Positions 1 through 32,300 are shown, counted from the stretch's first letter. The stretch: DNA of 64,000 bases from Liolophura sinensis (GCF_032854445.1 NC_088295.1:31366470-31430469); one strand, 5' to 3'. Numbers and translations: made by a program. Notes: generated by a model not told the origin, from the letters alone.

Positions 1-240
1 TACCTGAGGTAAACCACCAACCTTTAGCAAGTTACTAACAAACTTTTCCCACATGTGACAAACAGATTAGCAAGACAAGTAGACTGCACAAACAGCCACA
101 CAAGGATCATCATTAATACTGTCACCATGGAGCTACAGTGATGTTGGGGGAAATCTACAAATTCCCTGTCCAAGGCCGGGTTTGAACCTAAGCCACTGAA
201 ATGCAATCTCCTCTAACCGCTAGTTCACAGGCCACTCCAC
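1..240 (-). mobile_element. tRNA-derived SINE (family 2), cut by window start
   Basis: Read on the minus strand, the right end starts with a Pol III-like head: box A-like TGAACTAGCGGTTAG and box B GGTTCAAACCC, followed by a body ending near GGTTGGTGGTTTACC at the window edge. Related but decayed pieces with the body motif ACTTTTCCCACATGTGAC occur near 2660-2770, 49431-49670 and 60850-60960. Family name not assigned. It lies in the intron or 3' flank of the R-Ras gene. Confidence 0.6.
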
Positions 241-798
241 TAAACATCTACAGCAGATGTACACTGAGATTAAACGTAAATGATGCTGTTACTGTTATAA
301 CATAATTAATCCAAATTCACTGTTTTAAATCAGCGCCATATCAGGGCTCTTGAAAGCAAAATTATTGGACTGTGTAAACTAGTAAGTAATGTCAAAGAAT
401 CAAACCAACTATTAACCCACTATTAAAGAGCCTAAAAGTTGCCACAATTTAACAGCAACAATGTAACAACAAATGATGAGGAAAAGGTCTCTACAAGCAA
501 GCTAGGTCCCCACCCTTATAACGTTTCTTCTGAGTACCACAATGGAACAGGTCACACTTTCTGTTTTCAATGCTACCTCACTGAAATGTCATGCTGCAGA
601 CACCAGATATGATATCCCACCCAGTTACATACACAGTGTCTGAACACCTGACCAATCAATACAGCCTACATCCCAGATTGCCAAGTTGAAGGCAACAGGA
701 AGACTTGACTTAGAGCATTTTCTGTGTTACCTTGGTCATAAGGCTGTCAGACATTACAAATTGACAAAAATACAGTATGTGTATTATCTTGGTCATAC
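241..798. other. R-Ras 3' intron, no recognised feature
   Basis: AT-rich sequence downstream of the R-Ras fifth coding exon. It should be the start of the intron leading to the missing last exon. I looked for a terminal exon ending in a CAAX box on the minus strand and saw none. Confidence 0.5.
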
Positions 799-18813
<18,015 letters not shown>

Positions 18814-19069
18814 TGCGCCTACCAGTCCCCAAAGGTGGGCAATGTTGTCATCACAGAAAGGAAAGAAACTGACAACCTCAATGGTAAACTGCGTCAGCGC
18901 GGCTACGAATAGAGTGCATATAGTGCGCAACAGTTATGTTTCGTATATAATCGACTATTCATATCAGTGTATAGTTTTTAAATGATATGATTGCAAAATT
19001 TGGTAAATCTAACCGACATTAAAACTCAGTTGTTGAAATAAAGTGTTTTACGAAACAAACCGGAAATTA

Positions 19070-19169
19070 CCATCGGCCAATCTCTATGACGTCACTTATT
19101 TTACAAATCAGCGATTGGCTGCCATGAAAAACCGCCGTTTTGAAAAGTTCAGTGATCGAAAGTAACACG
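19070..19169. promoter_or_regulatory. Shared R-Ras / INCENP promoter with CCAAT boxes, CRE and CHR-like site
   Basis: Between the divergent genes: CCAAT on plus at 19077-19081, inverted CCAAT (ATTGG) at 19114-19118, a perfect palindromic CRE TGACGTCA at 19087-19094, and TTTGAA at 19139-19144. Paired CCAAT boxes about 30-40 bp apart plus a TTTGAA CHR are typical of G2/M genes bound by NF-Y and the DREAM/MuvB complex in animals, which suits INCENP. A likely non-coding first INCENP exon ends at 19169 before GTAAGG. Role inferred from motifs only. Confidence 0.6.
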
Positions 19170-20296
19170 GTAAGGAAATCTAACATGTGTTGTGAACAGA
19201 TCGATTTGTATTGACTATATTAGATTAATTTTATTCTGTCCTTTGCAACGATTAAGACTTTGCCTCGTTATCGGTATGCGTGTGCATGAGAATAACTTGG
19301 AATTTTGTACTGTGATCGATTACATATCACCAACAACAACGACGTCCTTTAGGAAATGACATTGCGAGTGAGGTAGTCATTACTTTTAAATGTAAGTCTG
19401 TGTATGTGCAGAGTGCTTCTGCAATTACAATGTCTCAAAAATGATGTGGAGTCAGCGAGTGTGTTCTGTTCAGGAAGTGATTACAATTTATTAGCGTCAA
19501 CAGAGAGGGAGCTTAGCTCTCCGTCAGTCTATGTCGTAGAGATAGGCAGCCCGGGTTTATAGTCGTACCCGAACAACTTTGCAACTAGTTCTTCTCTATC
19601 CTTGTCATTCCATACCCAAAAGATGAATGGTGTAATCAAAACAGAAACCATACTTTTCAGTTAAACTGTCGTAAGCTATATAGGCCCATTTAGCTGGCTT
19701 AAATTTGGTTTGTTTACACCTACAGTAGTATCCTCATGTTACAAAAAAGACTGCTGATGATAGGCTTAGAGCACCAATGATATCACTTTGAGATAACAAA
19801 TTGTCATAGCTCTACCTTTACTGACACTCTGGCAGAGCTATATAACTGTCTATTTAATTTTCTTGGAGTAGTACTATAGTTCTGCTGCCTCGCACCTCAG
19901 GCACTTCTCTTGTGTCTCCCGTGAAAGTACAAATATGCACGCTACAATTTCGGCCACCTCACCTTTTACCTGCACCTGCTTGTGTTGAAAATCCTTGTTA
20001 AAACAAAACCTGTCTGTCATGATGTTACAAGTTGTCATGATGTTACAAGATTTGCAAGTTACCCATTGTCACGTTCTTGGTTGTGATAAGTGGTTAAAGG
20101 TGCTCACTTACAGGTGATCTTACATGAAGTTTACAGGAGACTTCTTGTCTTCAACCAGTATGGTGTATGCCACAACGGATTGAGTGATTTATTATCAGAT
20201 CATTTATATGATTTATGCCAAGAAATAAATGTGCAATATTATTGTCTTTGTTAACTGCATGTAAATGAAACTTTATGATAACTGTATTTGTTGCAG
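19170..20296. other. Probable INCENP 5' UTR intron
   Basis: Runs from a good donor (CACG|GTAAGG) after the promoter elements to a good acceptor (TTTGTTGCAG) 44 bases before the INCENP start codon. Nothing else recognised inside. Confidence 0.45.
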
Positions 20297-20316
20297 AAAC
20301 TGCCAGGAAACAGTAC

Positions 20317-20322
20317 ATGTAG
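20317..20322 (+). promoter_or_regulatory. Start-stop minimal uORF upstream of INCENP
   Basis: The predicted INCENP 5' leader contains ATG directly followed by TAG, 18 bases before the main ATG at 20341. Such start-stop elements can stall scanning ribosomes in animals. The triplet pair also sits in the ACATGTAG motif that is abundant in this genome, so it may be incidental. Confidence 0.4.
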
Positions 20323-20340
20323 TACCGTTTGAGGGCCGTC

Positions 20341-23300
20341 ATGTCCGCAGCAAATAATGGATACCCTCATCAGTTGGGTGTACAAATGCGAGAATATGTG
20401 GACAGGAGACTCGAAGCAGCAACGGAGATCCAAGAATCCATCCATGTTTGGCTTGCTGAGGTTCTTGAACAGTGTAAAAAGTCATTTGCCAGGTAATCCT
20501 TTTATTATGTCAGCCCCTCCTCATCAAAAAGTGCAGAGTTTGAAATTACAGTACCTTTTGCCGAAGTGGGATTAAGCTATAATGGTTCATTCAAAATTGG
20601 TAGCCATGGTATTTCTGTGACATTGAGCTGGGCCATGTGACACTACAGTGTAAGTGTAATGTGACTGGATTAGGTGTGATGTATGACATGACTTTCTAGT
20701 GAGGCAGAACTATTAAATATATCATCCTGCTACAAGGAGACATTCGGGTGATGTAATCACAGTATTGTTGAAAATGACTGCAAACCCTAAGCAACAGTGC
20801 TTGATCACTGATACAGTTGTATAAATCTTTGAATCTTTTCACAGGCCAGAACCTGAACTTTTACCCAAGACACCATCTGCCAAACGATCACGCCGACGGC
20901 TCAGGGCTGAAGAGTTACAGGAAGAAGAGGTTGAATTGCCCCCACGAAAAAGACCAAGGTGCGACAAACTTTTTCTTTCTCTTTTAATTTTTTGGTTTTC
21001 ATGGTGAAAAATCCTGCAATTCTATTTTCAGATGTTGAAACATACAGCACAGCTGAGAGAATATACTGTTGCTTTTTTATTTATTTAAAATGAATGATGG
21101 ACATATTATCAAATTTGCCATTATCAAAATATCTTGACTGACAGCAGCTGTAAGTGAAAATACCTCAACCTGTTAGAAAACTTATTTGTTGATGCCACCA
21201 GTTTGCCTGTCAAGTTAACCTGTTGCGCAGTAAAGTTTGCATGAATTATTGAAAGCAAACATGTTTGAATTGGATCACGTTTGATTGGCGTGGTTATTAT
21301 TGCTGTGTCGATAAGTCGCTGTTGGATGATTCTATGCATCAAGTCGGTAGCTTAAACTTGATTCGTATAGGTAGGACAAAGTGCACGTAGCTCTACTTAT
21401 ACATAACTACCATGGTGACATAATACCTACAGCATTTGTCGCCATGGAAGTTACATTCGCGTAACGCTACATGCGTTTTGTGAAACAGTACCCTGGTCCT
21501 GGGGAGGCAATGAATCGGCTCAAGGTTCTACAATCACTGTAAGTAGGTTTTTTAACACAATCCTCCATCCCATAGTGAATATCTACATGTATTTGTTTTT
21601 ACAGTCTTGCAAAGAAAGGGAAGCCACAAAGAAAGGGAAAAAATGACACAGAAACAGAAACTGAAGCTGACGATGAAGAAGAGAATGTAGCACCATCCCT
21701 TCCACGTGCAACGCGTAGAACTCGTGCTGCAGCGCGAAGCACAGCAACTACCAGATCAACTAGAACAACACGTACCAGGAAGAAACTGAACGCGGATGAA
21801 AATAAGACGGAATCACCTGTATTTAGCATTAAAGCACAGAACTTTAAAAAAGAAACTCCCAAACCGGCAACTCCACTTTCCAATGATGACCTCCGTAATA
21901 AACTCAACAAGAAGTCATCCGTGTCCTCCCTAACTGAGGCTACCAGCACTACTCCCTTGTCCCCCAAAACACCCCGCACCCAGTTGGCCAGCGCTAAGGC
22001 ACTTACATGTAGTGGTAGCCCTCGAACTGCTGTGGGATTTTTATCTGTGAAAGAGAGAGCATCACAGTATGAACAGAAAGTACTGTCTTCAGGTGGTAAC
22101 ACCCCTACCCCAAAAGGTCCCAGAATTAATGGGATATCTCGACTTGGCAGCAGTGGAAGTAATACTGTGAAAACACCAGCCTCTGGGAAGAGCCTCACAC
22201 CTGTCACGCCATCTACCGTTACAAAATGCAAAATCTCTCTCAGCAACCACCACACATCCTCTAGCTCCGCCAAGAGAATTATTGTGAAGAAAAGTAACAT
22301 GACTCCTCAGCCCAGCACCCCTGTTAGTCGCCTAAAGAATCGTTCCTCAGCTACTGGAAACAGAGCCAGTCGAAGGTTGTCTCTAAAGCACACTGCCTCA
22401 ACTAACAGAAGGTCTTCAATTGTTCGCCATTCTCGTCAAACCAAGGCACAACAAGAGCCGACTATGCCAGATGAGAAACAGACTAGCAGCGAGAGATCAT
22501 CTTGGGTGTCCGTGAACAGTGAAGAGAGTTCGAAACGTAATAGTGCAAATGAAGAAGCTGAGCCGAAAGAGGTAAAATTGTCAATAGCTTTCCCAGCAAA
22601 TCACTTCCAATCACTCCAGATTTTTTGTAGACTTTTCAGTGCACAATATTTTGAAAACATTAGTAAGTTATTGTAGTGAACTGAACTGGTTAACCATTTA
22701 CTAATGTACAGATATTAAATGTACAAACTACCCTTCATTAGAAGTTAACGTACAGGTATTCACTGTTTTCTTGTAGAAAACAGCCGATGTACCAAAACTG
22801 CGTGGTAAGCTGACATTGAAGAAAACAAAAGTGTTACGCCCAAAAGTCACACGATCTGCAGCCAAACAGGAGGCTGCGTGTAAAGATGACAGAGAAAGAT
22901 CCATGAACTGCTCATCAGAGGTTGGTGAACTTCAGCAGCACATGAATAGAAATTCTCTTCACACATCTGCTAGGCCATCAATAAAGGTCTTTGATGGGCG
23001 TAATTGAACCATATCAGAACAAACAGTGATTTTTTTTTTCTCTTTAAATCTGCCTAATGAAAAGGATTTTAAATAGGCTTCCAGAGATTTTTGGAGAAAA
23101 AAAATCCATCTTCGCTAATCAAATCAATTTATCAAAGTAGCTCAGAAGAATGCCTTTCAGAAAATATCACATTCATACCTGCACTATTTTATAGTATTAG
23201 AACTTTTACAATTTGAAAAGCTGTAAAGCAACCCTCATCATATAGTTTATTAACTTTATTACCAATTTTGAACAGTGCACAGAGAACGCTGATATTTTGT

Positions 23301-26300
23301 GAAAGTTAATTATTTGGGCCATTGTAAAATAAAAGCAGAAATTTGACTTCATGTAAGCTGATCAATTTCTTTGTCACTTCAAATCTTTGCGTTTTCTTCA
23401 TAATGATTTTAAAGAAATTTTCATGTAGGAAAAAAAACTTTGGTGGAAGGCTTGCCTGCTTAGACCCAACAAACATTTAGTGATGCCCCCACATACTTGA
23501 TTGTCATTGTTGTAAAATCTACATCTTTTGCTTTGTCACTGCCGTAGTGGTTTCTTTATCCTTATCATTTAATCCATTGCTTCCTTTCAGGCCCATGAAA
23601 GCATGGAAGTTAATAGTGAGAGAAATTCCAAAGATAGCAGGCGTGGAACAGTAACCATAGAGAAAGTTACCACAGCTGACACACATATGGACGTCACAGA
23701 CAACGGTGACCGCTTAGAATCGACTGACGACAGACGCGGGACAGTAACATTGGAGAAAAGTGACATTGGAGAAACAAATACTGACCTTGTCATGGAATCA
23801 AATGGGGATAGATCAGCAGAAAGGGGAGATAACTGTTCTGAGCCAGTTGTAATCTGTGACAAGGTCACAGATGAAAATAGAGACTCTTCTGGTTCAGGGA
23901 AATCTAGTTCAAGTGATGATGCCAGTGACAAATCTTATGAAATGGAGAACTGTGTTGAGGAAGGTAGTAAAAAGAGAATGTCAGACAGCCACAGAGTGAC
24001 TAGAAAATCAGACAGTAACAAATCTAGCAGGGCATCAAGGAGTAGTGGACAGAAACATTCTCCAAAATTGTTAAGGAATAGCTCTGACCGGGCCAGAAAT
24101 GCCAGTACAGAAGTGGTAGAGAGTGAGGAAAGAGTAGAGCCTGCTGAAACTCTACGCCCAAAAAGAACCACGAGGGCTGACCGAAACAAAACCTCAGCGT
24201 CATCGCGAACTTCTGAGGACATAGAAGGTGGTGGTTTGCGCCAGTCTTCACGTCTACGGTCAAGGACGTCACGGACCAGTCAGCCAGGCAGTGTGGCTGA
24301 TGCGTCTGATGCAGCAGAAGAGGGGGAGGAAGGACAGGATAATGTGTTTGCTGTTCCGGAGGCACCAGCTCCAAAACCCTCCAGAGCTTCCAGGTGTGTA
24401 GTTCATTCACAACTGTGCTGCTTTATTTGCCTTTACTACCAGTTTGTTAACTTTTAGCTTACAGCTCAGTAGAGGACAGTTCAAACTTCATATACTGTCC
24501 AGTGTGTCTCCTCATAATGTTATCTTAGATTTGCCTTCTGATAAAGTTTAATAACTGTATTTATGAAAGTTGCAAGTTTCCTAGGTGTAACAGTGACATT
24601 ACAAATTTACATCTCAGTAAAGGACAGTTCCAATACTGCCCACTATCTGTTCTAATATGGTTTGCTTAATAATAGAAATATTTGTGAAAGTGACTTAGAC
24701 TAGATTCCTAATTATGGGTGTTTGCTCTTCCACGGAGTTTTCAGTGTCAAAGATGTCATTTCTTGTTGTGTCGTAGATCTCAACGTAAGCGTGTGATGTC
24801 AGAGAGTGATGAGGCCTCGGAAACCGAGACCAAGCGGCCGTGTGTTGACGGGGAGAAGTCGCAGGTTAGACACATTGGGAAGATGGGTGGAGTTTTCAGC
24901 TTGCCACAAACAAGAATAAATACGTGATAATTCATAAAGCTGACAGTAGTTATAGTCTTAGCTTGCCATTTGTCCCTTCATCTTATTTTAATAACTGTGA
25001 TGATTTTCCTGAAATTAGGAGATGAAGAGAAATGCTGAGTGTTCATATATCGTAGACATGAATGTGGCTTATCTATCCCCGAATAAGAAATTAATTTTAA
25101 AACATCACTTGCATGTAATTCTCCATTTTATAATGAACATGAAGTCGTACAAGTACTAATGTTTTTAACTTTTTGTTTTTCTAAAGGGTGAAGAAAGTTC
25201 TTCAGAATTTGAAAGTGCTAAAGGTGAGGGGTTTTTTTATGTGGCCAGGCTTATTCAGGCCTCCAGAAAAATCCCACACAGTGGATGGAATTATCAAATC
25301 TAAAGCCGAAATAAGATACTTGTATGAAGTCACGTGCAGAAACCTATCTGGATTCAACAACAACAGCAGTTATGTACAACCATTGGATGAGTGTGGTGTC
25401 GTTCTCAGTCTCAAAACAATATTTTAATAATTGTTAATTAATTCTCACATCTGATTCTATTTTATTTTTTAAATTAATTTTGATTTTAATTTCTGCGCAT
25501 ATAACTTTACAAAAACATCCTAGTGATAATTTAAAATGGTTATCTCCTTTGGTTTGTTTATACCTTTACACAAATGTATTATGATTTGAATTTTGACTAT
25601 CGGTGTTACTTTTTATTGACAGAGGATGAAAGTGAAGAAGACAAGACAACATCGTAAGTTGCTGTTTTATCCAAAGCTTTGAACAAAACATTTGACTTTT
25701 TCAACAGAAATTAAAAACTGAAAAACAGCTCTGTATAGGTTGTGGCTTTTTGGTGTAAATTTCATGCTTCAAAAATTTCAAAATATAAGTTTGCCACTTG
25801 CTCGCTTATGATATTTGGATTTTTTTTTTCACAGTGATAGTGATGCTGATGTTGTTGATCGAACTCCTTCACCGAAGTGTCCCGCGAACAAAGTAAGTAA
25901 TCACATCTTAATTCATATCATTTACTTGTAACCGCAGTCAGATGAAAGCATCTTCACAAGATCAAGGTATTGAGTTCTGGCCTATCATTTCCCTGGGTTG
26001 CTCAAGTAAACCCCTTTTGTCTGACTGATGTATTCATTATTCAGATAGACTATCCCCGCATCCACCCTCACTGGTTAGTACAGCTTCCTAATTGCCTTTA
26101 CCAGGAATTGCCTTTATCAGGATTTCAACCATTTTCTTTGTCTTGAGAGAAGAAAGCTTTGTCAAGACTGGGGTGTGATTATAGCACCACTGTCCACAAC
26201 ATGAGTCAAATTTCAGATAGAATAATTGTTTGTCAAAAAGCATGAAGTTCAGGGGTATGTAACATTGCATGCACGTTAGTACTGTCGTGATTATTGTTGC

Positions 26301-29300
26301 TGACAGTTGGTGGCATGGTAGACCACAGTAAGTTCTTCACATGCTTATGACTGATTTTTCACATGCTTGCTTATGTACTGGAATGAAAGTCATGTCGTTG
26401 ATAATAACTGCTATTTTTTCTCTGTAAGGTTGTCCGACCCCACCCTGCGTCTTTCCTGAATGCTTTGAACAAGGACAAAAACAAGTTGTTCAATTTGAAT
26501 GCCGCTGGCATGAAGTCTTTCCTAAGATCCAGCCCTGCAAAGAGGCCACTAACTTTAAAGGTAACTATCACGTTGCATCTTATTCATTTATTTAAGGCTT
26601 GTCTGATTAACCCATTCACATGAATTTAAAAAGCACCTCTAGTTTGAAAGCTTCATATAATTGTCTTCATATAATTGTCACACCCCATCAGCCCACCCCA
26701 TACATCCGTCGCTTTTTCCATCCATTTGTGTTTTGTGTGTGTGTGTTGGCTTTAATTGCGTGAATTAACTGAAGCAAACATTTATTGTGTAAATGTAGGT
26801 TGTCACATTCAGGTTAAACTTTCAGGTTGTAGTAATTGGAAAATCAAAGACAGCAGTATGGTAAAAATGTTATGAAATAAATATGCATCCAGAATCCGTG
26901 CATGATGTATTTTCTCACAACATTCTTCTGTTTAGGAACAAGAGGTGTTACGTAGAAAAGAACTAGAGGAAAAGCAAAGGAAAGAAAGCGAAAGAATGGA
27001 GAAGAGAAAGCAACAGTTACAGGCGCAGGCTGAGGCCAAGAAGAGGTGAGAACTGCAATTGTGTGCCATGAAAAAAAGGGATTAGTAAAGTATTAGGCCG
27101 CAATAGATCATATGTATAATATGTATGTACAAAGACAGAAAAGCGCCTGTAAGTGTAGATTTTCAACAGCATGTATTTTCTGTCAAAAACAACAGTTCTG
27201 TATCTATCTCTGCTCCGCCTGCCAGTGTGTCATCCTGTATTTTAACGTGGGTCAGTCGGTCGCAAGTTTTGACATATCTTTTTATCATGGGTCAGTCGGT
27301 CACAAGTTTTGACGTATCTTTTTAACATGGGTCAGTCGGTCGCAAGTTTTGACATATCTTTTTAACATGAGTCAATCAATCACAAGTTTTGACATATCTC
27401 TTTAACATGGGTCAGTCGGTCACAAGTTTTGACATATCTTTTTAACATGGGTCAGTCGGTCACAAGTTTTGACATATCTCTTTAACATGGGTCAGTCGGT
27501 CACAAGTTTTGACGTATCTTTTTAACATGGGTCAGTCGGTCGCAAGTTTTGACATACCTTTTTAACATGAGTCAGTCAGTCACAAGTTTTGACATCTTTG
27601 TAACATGGGTCAGTCGGTCACTAGTTTTGACGTATATTTTTAACATGGGTCAGTCGGTCACAAGTTTTGACATATCTCTTTAACATGGGTCAGTCGGTCA
27701 CAAGTTTTGACATATATTTTTAACATGGGTCAGTCAGTCACTAGTTTTGACATATATTTTTAACATGGGTCAGTATGTCGCAAGTTTTGACATATCTTTT
27801 TAACATGGGTCAGTCGGTCACTAGTTTTGACATATTTTTTTAACATGGGTCAGTCGGTCACAAGTTTTGACATATCTTTTTAACATGGGTGGTTCACTTA
27901 ATGAATGGCCTGAGTGCAAGTCACAGCTGCTGCGAATTCAATTTGTTTTCTTCCATCTTGTTTTCTCTTCTGGGTACAGGCAAAGAGAAGAGCACTGGAG
28001 AAAGGTTCAAAACATGCGCTTACAGAAACAGAAAAGAGAGCAGGAGGAGAAAGACAGACTCCTGGAGAAGATGGAACATAAAAACAAGATACCTGAACAG
28101 GTGCTGGAGGTGAAACGCAAGGAAAAACAGGAGAAGAAACAGATCAGGTGAGAAAAGGGCTTGGTCGGTTTCATGAAACTTAATTAGTGTTAAGTTGCCC
28201 TCAGCTAAGTGCACTTTGTATCTCTACAACATATGTTGCCATGGTAGTTAGGGGCTTACTTAGCTAAGTGAGCTTCATGAAATCGGCCCCAGGTTGTCAA
28301 AACTGGAGTGGATGTTGCATCTGGCCTGGTTGTAATGACATCAGACATGTATGTACATTACCATATTCTCGCAAGCAAAATCCATGAAAGGAAAGGTGGA
28401 GGAACACAAGCCCAGAGAGCCCACAAGCCCAGAGAAATCTGTAGGAGTTAGATGAAGCTGCATTTTTCACCTCTGTGGACATAGCCTTCTGGAAATACCA
28501 ACATTACCTTAGTTGATGTGTCAAGTCTGCATGACAGAAGGAAAGGTTGCAGTAAGATTTCAACCATCTTGCCAGATTCTGAGAGATCTAGTGATCGTAC
28601 AAAGATGTTTTGAGATTTGTTGGGAAGGCAGATTTATATCCTAGTATGAAAATGTAAGTTTCAGCACCAACAGTAACATTTTATGATATGTATCTGCTTC
28701 TAAAATTGCACTATTTTGGGCGAAAGTTTAGGTCATTTATAATGCATGGACATATATTTTCTGTATCATGCTAATATGGGTTTTTTACGCCCCCACCATT
28801 AGGCAGAGCGCATTATATCAGTTTTCTCTGTCTGCCTGGCCATATTTGTGTCTGGGCTATATTTCCAGTTGTTTTCCAGAGTTAATTTTTGGTGTTTAAT
28901 TGGTGTTCAATAATTGTGTTTTAATTACCAGATTGCCATACTCCTTATATATACTATACAAAAAGATATGATTTCTTGTCCGGGCTATAACTCGACCATT
29001 TGTCCATTTCCGCTGTTGTCATGGTTACCAGATTGCCAGAGTTTTAATTTCTGGTGGATACATAGATACACACATAACGATGTGTAGCCACTCACATTTG
29101 TCCATTTCCAAGCTTGTCATTGTAACCATATACGATATAAACAGATATGATTTCGTGTCCAGGCTATAACTCCAACTGTTTTCCGCATAAAGATTTTATT
29201 TTTGGTGAACATATTTGTGCCTTTGGGTGGTTGTCATGGTAACCAAATACCTATTATCTACACCCATGAAGATTCCCTTTAACTGTTATAGTCACCACAG

Positions 29301-32300
29301 TGCTACTGGTATTCATTTCAAACAAATGCATATTTTGGAGCGTATGTTGTGTTCACCTGAACGCTTGTTCATATTATGTCAGTAATGTTGGCCAACATGT
29401 AGACTGCCCTTAAACTCATTCATACATACCACATATAAACTGGTTGAACATTGTCCTACATAGTTATAATTAACACAACACATTACATTATTTTCTTTTA
29501 TTGGTAGTTGGTAACTTGTGTAATTGTTGGGATGTTGTAGACAACAGAAGCACACAGAAGCTGAAGAGCGACGTTTACAAGATGAGGCTGAGAGACTGAG
29601 AAAACTCAAAGAGAAGGTATGTTTCAAATACTTCCTGGCATCAAAGGTTGAAACTTTTCTTGAAACAAGTATGCACTGAATCCCTAAGAAATTTGACCAG
29701 TGAAGTATAAATAATATGCAGTTTGAAAGCATAATGACATGACTTATTGAAGACTAAAATGTGTTCAGGGGTACATGAATTTCATATATGATTGATTTAT
29801 TTATTTGATTTCTGTTTTATGCCAATACTAACTTCACATATGAAATTATAAATTAATCTGTACTGATTTAATATGCCAAAGGCGTTATGTGAGTGGGTAG
29901 GCTTACGGTTATTTATGTATTATTTACATTATTTTGTTCATGTACATGTAGAAATAACGGAAGACAAATTTTAATCTTCGTAAAGGTTTCCAGAGTTTGC
30001 TTGTGAGAGACTGCACAGTTTTGAATGCTGTTTTAAAAGGAATATCTTTCTAAGAATATGTCCATTCATCTCATTAGTAAATAAAGCTGTTAACATTGGT
30101 CACTCTTAAAACGTAGATGTAGGGGCTTTCCTATTCAATAACAAATTTGAAGACCCATTTTCGAAAACAGCCTAAGACAGCCGATTACCCGATTGATTTC
30201 TTGTTTTTCCAGGAGGAAGAAGATCGCCAGCATGCTGAACTCCTCCAGCGTAAACGTGAATATGAGGAGCAGGAGAGGGCAAAGAGGATCGCTGAGGAGA
30301 AGCTGAGACTGGAGGAGCATCAGCGAGAGATGGAGAAGAAACGCAAAGAGGAGGAAATGAGACAGATGCTGATTCAGCAGGAAAATGAACGACAGAAGCT
30401 GAAACAGCAAGCTGAAAGGTAGACACATTTCTTCATTGAAGAATGACGTTCTTGATCACAGCATTAAGGCTAAGCTTAATAAAGAAAGAAGTATTGAACA
30501 ACTACACTGAAGTGATATAAAGAAGTCTTTGTCCAGTGAAGCCTACACAACAGGCACAAAATAAAAGTGATGAGTTATGATTGAATACCAGGAATTAGGT
30601 ATCACTGGATTTTGATGGAGGATTTTCTCTTGGGGAATCTCTGTCACCATTCTTTTAAGATTAGAACACGATTTTAACATTAAACAGGACAGACTTAATA
30701 CAGATGTATATAAGGATAAGGTGTTCTTGAGGCCAGTTGTATACCAGATTTGAGTTTAAACCAAGTCTTCAGTTTTGTACTTGGCCCAAAAATAATTGTG
30801 TAAAAGGTATATGAACTAAATCTGCTGCTGTTCCATTAGACCTTTGCACAGCTGTATTAGTTGCTGCGTTTTGTTAACATTGTAAATATATATAATATGA
30901 CCCAATACTGACATTAGCTAATACACTTTTGAACAACCAATTCTTGGGTAAAACCAGGGTAGGGCTTGAAATTAACAATGGTCCAAGGCCAGTGGAATAT
31001 GGGTTTAAAGAAGCCCTGGTCCAGTTTGCCACCCACACTGATAAACAAACTTCCAAAATGACTTTGTACATTTGGATGAAAATGAATTGTAGAACATTTT
31101 TGTCATGTTTCCAGATATTAAGGACCAGTTAATATTTTAGTTGATCTTACGGGATCCAATATCATATTTTACAGTGACCTTTTGTTGTTAATTTCAAACA
31201 TTTGAGGGAGGGAGCCTCTATATCCTAGTGGTTAGCAGGATAACACAGCGCAATGACCTGGGAGCCTCACCTATGTTATGACTGTGAGGTCAAATCCAGC
31301 TTATGCTGGCTTCCTCTCCTGTCATACTGGGTGAGGTCTGCCAGCAATCAGCAGATGGTTATAAGTTTACGCTGATCACTGGCCGGCTTCAACCCACCAT
31401 AATGCTGGCTACCGCTGTATAAGTGAAATATTCTTGAGTACAACATAATGCACCATTCAGAATCAAATCAAATCTTTGAGGGTAATTTGGAGTTTATCAG
31501 TTTGTGTAATATGTCTTGTTGTCTGTGAACAGGGAGCGTGAGCAAAGGTTGAAAGCTGAAAGAATGGAGAAGGAACGTCAAGAACAAGAGATCAGGGGCC
31601 AGAAAGATCTCAAGGAAGAATTAATGAAGCTGAGGGAACTGGTGAGACAGTTACTTTTTTTGCTGAATGTGCATTCACTCTATTGGACCTAAAATGTTAT
31701 CCTTAAAAAAGACAAAGTAATTCATTTTGTGTCATTCTTCTGTTGATCTCGGAAAGGTGTTTTGAGGCTTTTTTAGAAGAAAGGCTAGTATCCTAGTGGA
31801 AAAATATTTTCAGAACCAATAGCTCCAAAAGCAATATTTTATGATTTTTATTAGCCTCTAGAAATGCCTAAACAAATGCTTTAGCGATCTCATGTTATAC
31901 ATCTTATATAGTTAGTTAAACTGAAAAGTGTATCTTATATCAAAGTTAGGGCAATTTCACTTCTCACAAAGGCAGGGAAATGACCTTTTACAAGAAAAGA
32001 CTGAGAGTTTGTAGGTCTCGGCAAAATCTGTTCCCTGACATACAAATCTTTCTTATTCATGAAAGATTGCATGAATGCTTGTGACCAGGGCAAATCATCA
32101 GCTGTCCCAAAATTCTACCCTAAATAACACACTTGTAGTATTTTTCTCAGGAGAAGCAGAGGAAACTGGCAGAGAAGCTGAGGCAGGAGGAGATGAGACA
32201 GATGGAAGGCCGTTACAAACAGCTGATGAGTCAACAGAGGAACATGCTGAATGTGATGGCCTCCAGTAACCCCCTGGCTGAAAAGGCGGCCTTAAATTCT

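Noticed and set aside
1-798. R-Ras last exon with CAAX box
   Set aside because: No minus-strand frame here ends in a Cys-aliphatic-aliphatic-X motif after an acceptor in the right phase.
21599-22300. 233-codon minus-strand frame opposite INCENP exon 4
   Set aside because: Shadow of the INCENP coding exon, whose forward frame has clean splice sites and conserved context.
23587-24410. Minus-strand frames opposite INCENP exon 6
   Set aside because: Antisense shadows of the Ser-rich INCENP exon; no independent homology or splice signals.
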